Origin: JASHPR01 sp963729365
GTDB taxonomy: Bacteria > Actinomycetota > Actinomycetes > Streptosporangiales > Streptosporangiaceae
DNA: 64,000 bases
Reading direction: 5' to 3'
Assembly: GCA_963729365.1 (NCBI GenBank)
Contig: CAVSNQ010000022.1
Coordinates: 620,001-684,000, forward strand
Shown: piece after piece, positions 60,768 through 64,000 of the stretch
Layout: each line of letters starts with the position of its first letter
Numbering within the stretch: position 1 is the stretch's first letter
The notes under the pieces: model-generated
The model's input: only the letters and a program-made list of their open reading frames with translations
Told to the model about the DNA's origin: nothing
The model's database searches: none
Translations under genes and position numbers: made by a program

Positions 60768-61535
60768 ATGGGTCGGCTGGCCGGCAAACGAGCGTTCATT
60801 TCCGGCACCGGCGGCGGGATCGGGCGGGCGACGGCACTGCTCTGCGCGCGTGAGGGCGCGCACGTCGTGGGCTGCGACCTGCACCCGGAGACCTCGAGCG
60901 AGACCGTCGAGCTCGTGCGGGCCAGCGGCGGGCGGATGGACGCGGTCGCGCCGGTCGACCTGGCCTCGGAGGAGGGCGCCCAGCGATGGGTCGACACCGC
61001 CGTCACCCTGGCCGGCGGGATCGACATCCTGGTCAACAACGCATCGGCGATCCGGTTCGGCCCCATCGACCGGCTCTCCTTCGCCGACTGGTCGTTCACG
61101 GTCCGCCACGAGCTGGACATCGTTTTCCTCGTCACCCGCGCCGCCTGGCCTCACCTGGTCGCGGGCGGCGGCGGGTCGATCGTCAACGTCGCGTCGATAT
61201 CGGCCTCGCGCGGTGCGTTCTTCATGCCGCAGAACGCGCACGGCGCCGCCAAGGGAGGGGTCCTCGCGCTGACGTACCAGCTGGTCGTCGAAGGCGGCCC
61301 GCACGGCATCCGGGCCAATGCCGTCAGCCCGGCGATGACCGAGACGCCGCACACGGCACCGTTGCTCGCCGACCCCCAGGGCCCGGCCGCGAGCATCGCC
61401 GCCCGTACGCCGCTGGGCCGGTGGGGGCAGCCGGAGGATGTCGCTCACGCGATCCTCTTCCTGTGCTCGGACGAGTCCTCCCACGTGAGCGGCGCGAACA
61501 TCCCGGTCGACGGCGGCGCGGCGGTCGTGGGATGA
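60768..61535 (+). CDS. SDR-fold protein with catalytic Tyr replaced by His
   Basis: 255 aa; ATG 60768 after GGAGG. Cofactor motif SGTGGGIGRAT, Asp in GCDLHP, NNASAI strand and Ser in NVASISA are normal. At the YxxxK position the sequence reads NAHGAAKGG, so His occupies the Tyr place while Lys is kept. The C-terminus SPAMTETPH and NIPVDGGAA is normal. The change could alter the acid/base chemistry or abolish oxidoreduction. The stop overlaps the oxidase start (ATGA). Confidence 0.84.
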   Translation: MGRLAGKRAFISGTGGGIGRATALLCAREGAHVVGCDLHPETSSETVELVRASGGRMDAVAPVDLASEEGAQRWVDTAVTLAGGIDILVNNASAIRFGPIDRLSFADWSFTVRHELDIVFLVTRAAWPHLVAGGGGSIVNVASISASRGAFFMPQNAHGAAKGGVLALTYQLVVEGGPHGIRANAVSPAMTETPHTAPLLADPQGPAASIAARTPLGRWGQPEDVAHAILFLCSDESSHVSGANIPVDGGAAVVG

Positions 61536-62926
61536 CGTCGCGGGTCCGGGACAGCCTCGCCGGCCGCCTGCTCCTGCGCGGCGACCCGGGGTACGAGCAG
61601 GCTCGCGTCGGCCGCATCTTCAACGCGCGCCGCCCGGCCCGGTTCCCCGCGGCGGTGCTGCTCGCGGAGAACGACGACGACGTGACCGGGGGCGTCAGGC
61701 TGGCGGCCGAACGCGGGTGGGCGGTCAGCGTCCGTTCCGGAGGGCACTCATGGGCGGCGTGGAGCCTGCGCGAGGACGCCCTGCTGATCGACCTCGGGGG
61801 CATGCGCGACATCGCGTACGAGCCGGCGACCGGCGTCGTCTCGGCCCGGCCGGCCGTTCAGGGCGGCCTCGAGCTCGCGCCGTTCCTCGCCCGGCGGGGC
61901 AGGGCGTTCCCCGGCGGCCACTGCGCGTCGGTCGGTCTCGGCGGCTACCTGCTGCAGGGCGGGCAGGGCTGGGACGGGCGGGCTCGCGGGTGGGCCTGCC
62001 AGAGCGTCGTCGGGGTGGACGTCGTGACGGCCGACGGCCAGCTGGTTCACGCGGACACCGGCGAGAACCCCGACCTGCTGTGGGCGGCGCGCGGCGCCGG
62101 TCCCGGCTTCCCCGGCGTGGTCACGCGATTCCGCCTGCAGACGTACCAGGCACCGCGGGTGATGTGGCACGACACCTGGACGTTCCGCCTCGACGACACG
62201 GTGGAGCTGCTCACCTGGCTGCACGGCGTCGTGCCCGGGCTCGACCGGCGCGTCGAGCCGGTGGTGGCGGCCACCCGCCTGCCGGCCGTCCCGCTGCACG
62301 ACGGCACGGCCCGTCCCGACGGGACGGTCCTGCTCCTGCACACGACGGTGATGGCCGACTCCGACACCCACGCGCTCGCCCTGCTCGCCGCGCTGCAGGA
62401 CGGCCCGCTCGCCGGCCGGGAGCTCGGGCACGTCCAAGACCGGACCAGCGTCATGAGGGAGAACCTCGCCCAGACGGCGCAGAACCCCGAGGGGCACCGG
62501 TACGCCGTCGACTGCACATGGACCGACGCGCCGGCCCACGCCCTGGCCCCGATGCTGCACGCGCTGTGGAGCGAGCTGGACACCGAGCACTCGTTCTCCA
62601 TCTGGTACGGGTGGGCGCCCCGTCGGGACCTCCCCGACATGGCGTTCTCGGTCGAGGCGGACGTGTACGTCGCGACGTACGCGATCTACACCGATCCGGC
62701 CGACGACGCAAGGTACGCCGATTGGGTCCATCGCCAGACGGCCGCGCTGGCCGCCCACGGCACCGGCGTCTACCTGGGTGACACCGATTTCACCCGGCGG
62801 CAGGACCGGTTCCTGTCGGACGATGCGTACCGACGTCTCGGCGAGATCCGCGCGGAGCGCGACCCGTCTGGCCGCTTCGCGTCGTACCTGACGTCCGACG
62901 CGGCCGGGCTGAACGTCCATGGCTGA
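61532..62926 (+). CDS. Berberine-bridge-type FAD oxidoreductase, bicovalent type
   Basis: 464 aa. PCMH FAD domain with RSGGHSWAAWS (His link) and GGHCASVGLGGYLLQGG, whose Cys is where the 6-S-cysteinyl bond forms in bicovalent oxidases such as glucooligosaccharide oxidase. LLWAARGAGPGFPGVVTRF binds the cofactor further. The C-terminal BBE Tyr/Asn motif is less clear (YLGDTDFTRRQDRFLSDDAYRRLGEIRAERDPSGRFASYL). Bicovalent enzymes usually accept bulky substrates and sugars. Both ends overlap neighbours, so it is a core operon member. Confidence 0.87.
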   Translation: MTSRVRDSLAGRLLLRGDPGYEQARVGRIFNARRPARFPAAVLLAENDDDVTGGVRLAAERGWAVSVRSGGHSWAAWSLREDALLIDLGGMRDIAYEPATGVVSARPAVQGGLELAPFLARRGRAFPGGHCASVGLGGYLLQGGQGWDGRARGWACQSVVGVDVVTADGQLVHADTGENPDLLWAARGAGPGFPGVVTRFRLQTYQAPRVMWHDTWTFRLDDTVELLTWLHGVVPGLDRRVEPVVAATRLPAVPLHDGTARPDGTVLLLHTTVMADSDTHALALLAALQDGPLAGRELGHVQDRTSVMRENLAQTAQNPEGHRYAVDCTWTDAPAHALAPMLHALWSELDTEHSFSIWYGWAPRRDLPDMAFSVEADVYVATYAIYTDPADDARYADWVHRQTAALAAHGTGVYLGDTDFTRRQDRFLSDDAYRRLGEIRAERDPSGRFASYLTSDAAGLNVHG

Positions 62927-63404
62927 CCAGGCCGCCATCGTCGCCCGGCTGGACCACGCCGGGCTGGCCGTCGCCGACCTCGAGGCGGCCGTCTCGTGGT
63001 TCTGTGACGTGTTCGGGCTGGTGCCGGAGCTCACGCTCCGGGTCGAGGCGCTGGACCTGAGCATCGAGATGCTCAGACACCCGGTGCACGGCTACCGGCT
63101 TGAGCTGCTGCACCGGCCCGGTTCCCGCGGAGGCCGCAAACCCGGCACACCCGGCGAGGCCGCGCTGCGCGAGGGGTACGGGCACCTGGCGTTCGACGTG
63201 ACTGACCTAGACACCGGATACGACCGTGCCGTCGCCCGCGGAGCGCGGCCGGTCATGCCGCCGGGCCCGTCGCCGGAGCCCGGGGTGCGGATGGCGTTCG
63301 TCGCCGACCCGGAAGGCAACCTCATCGAGCTCCTGCACCGGCCACCGCAGAAGGGTCCACCTGCACCGGCCACGGCAAGAGGGTCAGTAAGGAGACAGCA
63401 ATGA
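62919..63404 (+). CDS. VOC (glyoxalase-fold) family protein
   Basis: 161 aa. Two beta-alpha-beta-beta-beta repeats: RLDHAGLAVADLEAAVSWFCDVFGLVPEL with HPVHGYRLELLHRPG, and GYGHLAFDVTDLDTGYDRAVARGARP with MAFVADPEGNLIELLHRP. The His-Glu-His-Glu metal set (LDHAG, LELL, GHLAF, IELL) is complete, so a divalent metal enzyme such as a methylmalonyl-CoA-epimerase-like isomerase, lyase or dioxygenase is likely. It overlaps the FAD oxidase by 8 bp and the amidohydrolase by 4 bp. Confidence 0.85.
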   Translation: MADQAAIVARLDHAGLAVADLEAAVSWFCDVFGLVPELTLRVEALDLSIEMLRHPVHGYRLELLHRPGSRGGRKPGTPGEAALREGYGHLAFDVTDLDTGYDRAVARGARPVMPPGPSPEPGVRMAFVADPEGNLIELLHRPPQKGPPAPATARGSVRRQQ

Positions 63405-64000
63405 GCGAGACCCGAATTCTGTTCGTCAACGGGCACGTCTTCGACGGTACCGGTTCGCCGGCCGTGCCCGCCGACGTCGTCGTCCGGGGCGATCGCATCG
63501 AAAGCGTGCGGACCGGCGGCGGCACCGCGATGCGGGACGGCGACCAAGTGGTGGACTGCGCCGGTGCGACGGTCATGCCGGGCATGGTTGACTCCCATGC
63601 GCACCTGACATTCCCGTCCGCCGTGGGGCACATCGACCCGTCGTTCAACCCGCCGCTCGACGTCAGTTTCTTCGGCAGCATGCCGACGCCGGACGAGCAT
63701 CTCGCGATCGCGAAGCGCAACGCGAAGATAATGCTCGACCACGGCTTCACCAGTGCCTACTCGGCCGGCTCGCTCACGCCGGTCCCCATCGAGGTGCAGT
63801 TGCGCGACCAGATCGCCGCGGGCGCGACGCCGGGCCCGCGCATGCGCGCCGCGTCGTTCGAGCGCGACAACAACCCGGTGCAGATGGGTCCGGACGGCCC
63901 GAAGCCGAAGAAGGTCGGCCCGGACGCGGTGCGCGAGTTCATCCGCGAGCAGGCCGCGATCGGCTTCGACAGCGTCAAACTGTTGATGAGCAACGACGAC
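63401..64000 (+). CDS. Amidohydrolase superfamily enzyme, cut by the right edge
   Basis: First 200 codons from ATG 63401 (AAGGAG six bases upstream; ATGA overlap with the VOC stop); the frame is open to the window end. Imidazolonepropionase/prolidase-like metal-dependent hydrolase: small beta domain with FVNGHVFDGTGSPAVPADVVVRGDRIESV, then VMPGMVDSHAHL, whose HxH binds the first metal. KLLMSNDD at the edge is just where the carboxylated Lys region is expected. It would hydrolyse an amide, lactone or C-C bond in the last operon. Product cannot be named from the N-terminal half. Confidence 0.85.
   Translation, partial: MSETRILFVNGHVFDGTGSPAVPADVVVRGDRIESVRTGGGTAMRDGDQVVDCAGATVMPGMVDSHAHLTFPSAVGHIDPSFNPPLDVSFFGSMPTPDEHLAIAKRNAKIMLDHGFTSAYSAGSLTPVPIEVQLRDQIAAGATPGPRMRAASFERDNNPVQMGPDGPKPKKVGPDAVREFIREQAAIGFDSVKLLMSNDD

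Noticed and set aside
1..64000. CRISPR arrays, tRNA or rRNA genes, transposases, integrases, prophage genes
   Set aside because: None was recognised; there are no regularly spaced repeats, no cloverleaf-like conserved segments and no mobile-element proteins among the frames read.

Overview
The window looks like chromosomal DNA of a high-GC actinomycete. GC is very high throughout, GTG starts are frequent (one TTG is likely), genes are packed with ATGA or GTGA overlaps, and the families are typical of filamentous soil actinobacteria: TetR, IclR and GntR regulators, a membrane SpoIIE-type phosphatase, a cyclase-ATPase-TPR regulator and many SDR and FAD enzymes. No rRNA, tRNA, CRISPR array, insertion sequence or integrase was seen.

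Left part, 1-8.5 kb: lipid and aromatic acid metabolism. A medium-chain-type PHA synthase (cut by the window edge), PHA depolymerase and acyl-CoA dehydrogenase form a tightly coupled operon. Next come a truncated benzoylformate decarboxylase and two divergent arms that share a perfect 19-bp palindrome: aldehyde dehydrogenase (frameshifted) plus inorganic pyrophosphatase on the minus strand, and acyl-CoA synthetase plus adenylate kinase on the plus strand. Pyrophosphatase and adenylate kinase consume the two by-products (PPi and AMP) of the acyl-CoA synthetase between them.

8.5-37 kb: a mosaic of small accessory units. It holds an MFS pump with its TetR regulator and twin operators, aldo/keto reductases, hydrolases, a kinase-like phosphotransferase, a redoxin, a nitronate monooxygenase, a MOSC-ferredoxin reductase fusion, an MFS exporter, an SDR, a SpoIIE phosphatase, a cyclase-ATPase regulator, a PIN toxin remnant pair, a USP plus ArsB/NhaD-type transporter and a lone larE. 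Between 3.4 and 31.9 kb about a dozen genes are broken by truncations, single-base frameshifts or a 16-bp duplication.

Right part, 37-64 kb: a nearly intact catabolic island. A GH1 glycosidase, a methyltransferase, two berberine-bridge-type FAD oxidases, two VOC proteins, an FAD monooxygenase, a fumarylacetoacetase-fold hydrolase, a carboxymuconolactone-decarboxylase-fold protein, an IclR regulator, four SDRs, a double GlcG protein, a ketopantoate-reductase-like enzyme, a branched-chain-type ABC importer with a fused permease, a GH78 alpha-L-rhamnosidase, a flavoprotein, an FMN reductase, a GntR regulator and an amidohydrolase (cut by the right edge) are arranged in several operons. A palindrome of the form GAAAGT-N-ACTTTC recurs at the promoters of the operons around the IclR gene and suggests a local regulon. 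The simplest reading is uptake, deglycosylation and oxidative breakdown of a rhamnosylated, probably plant-derived, natural product. The substrate is an inference and is not shown by the sequence.
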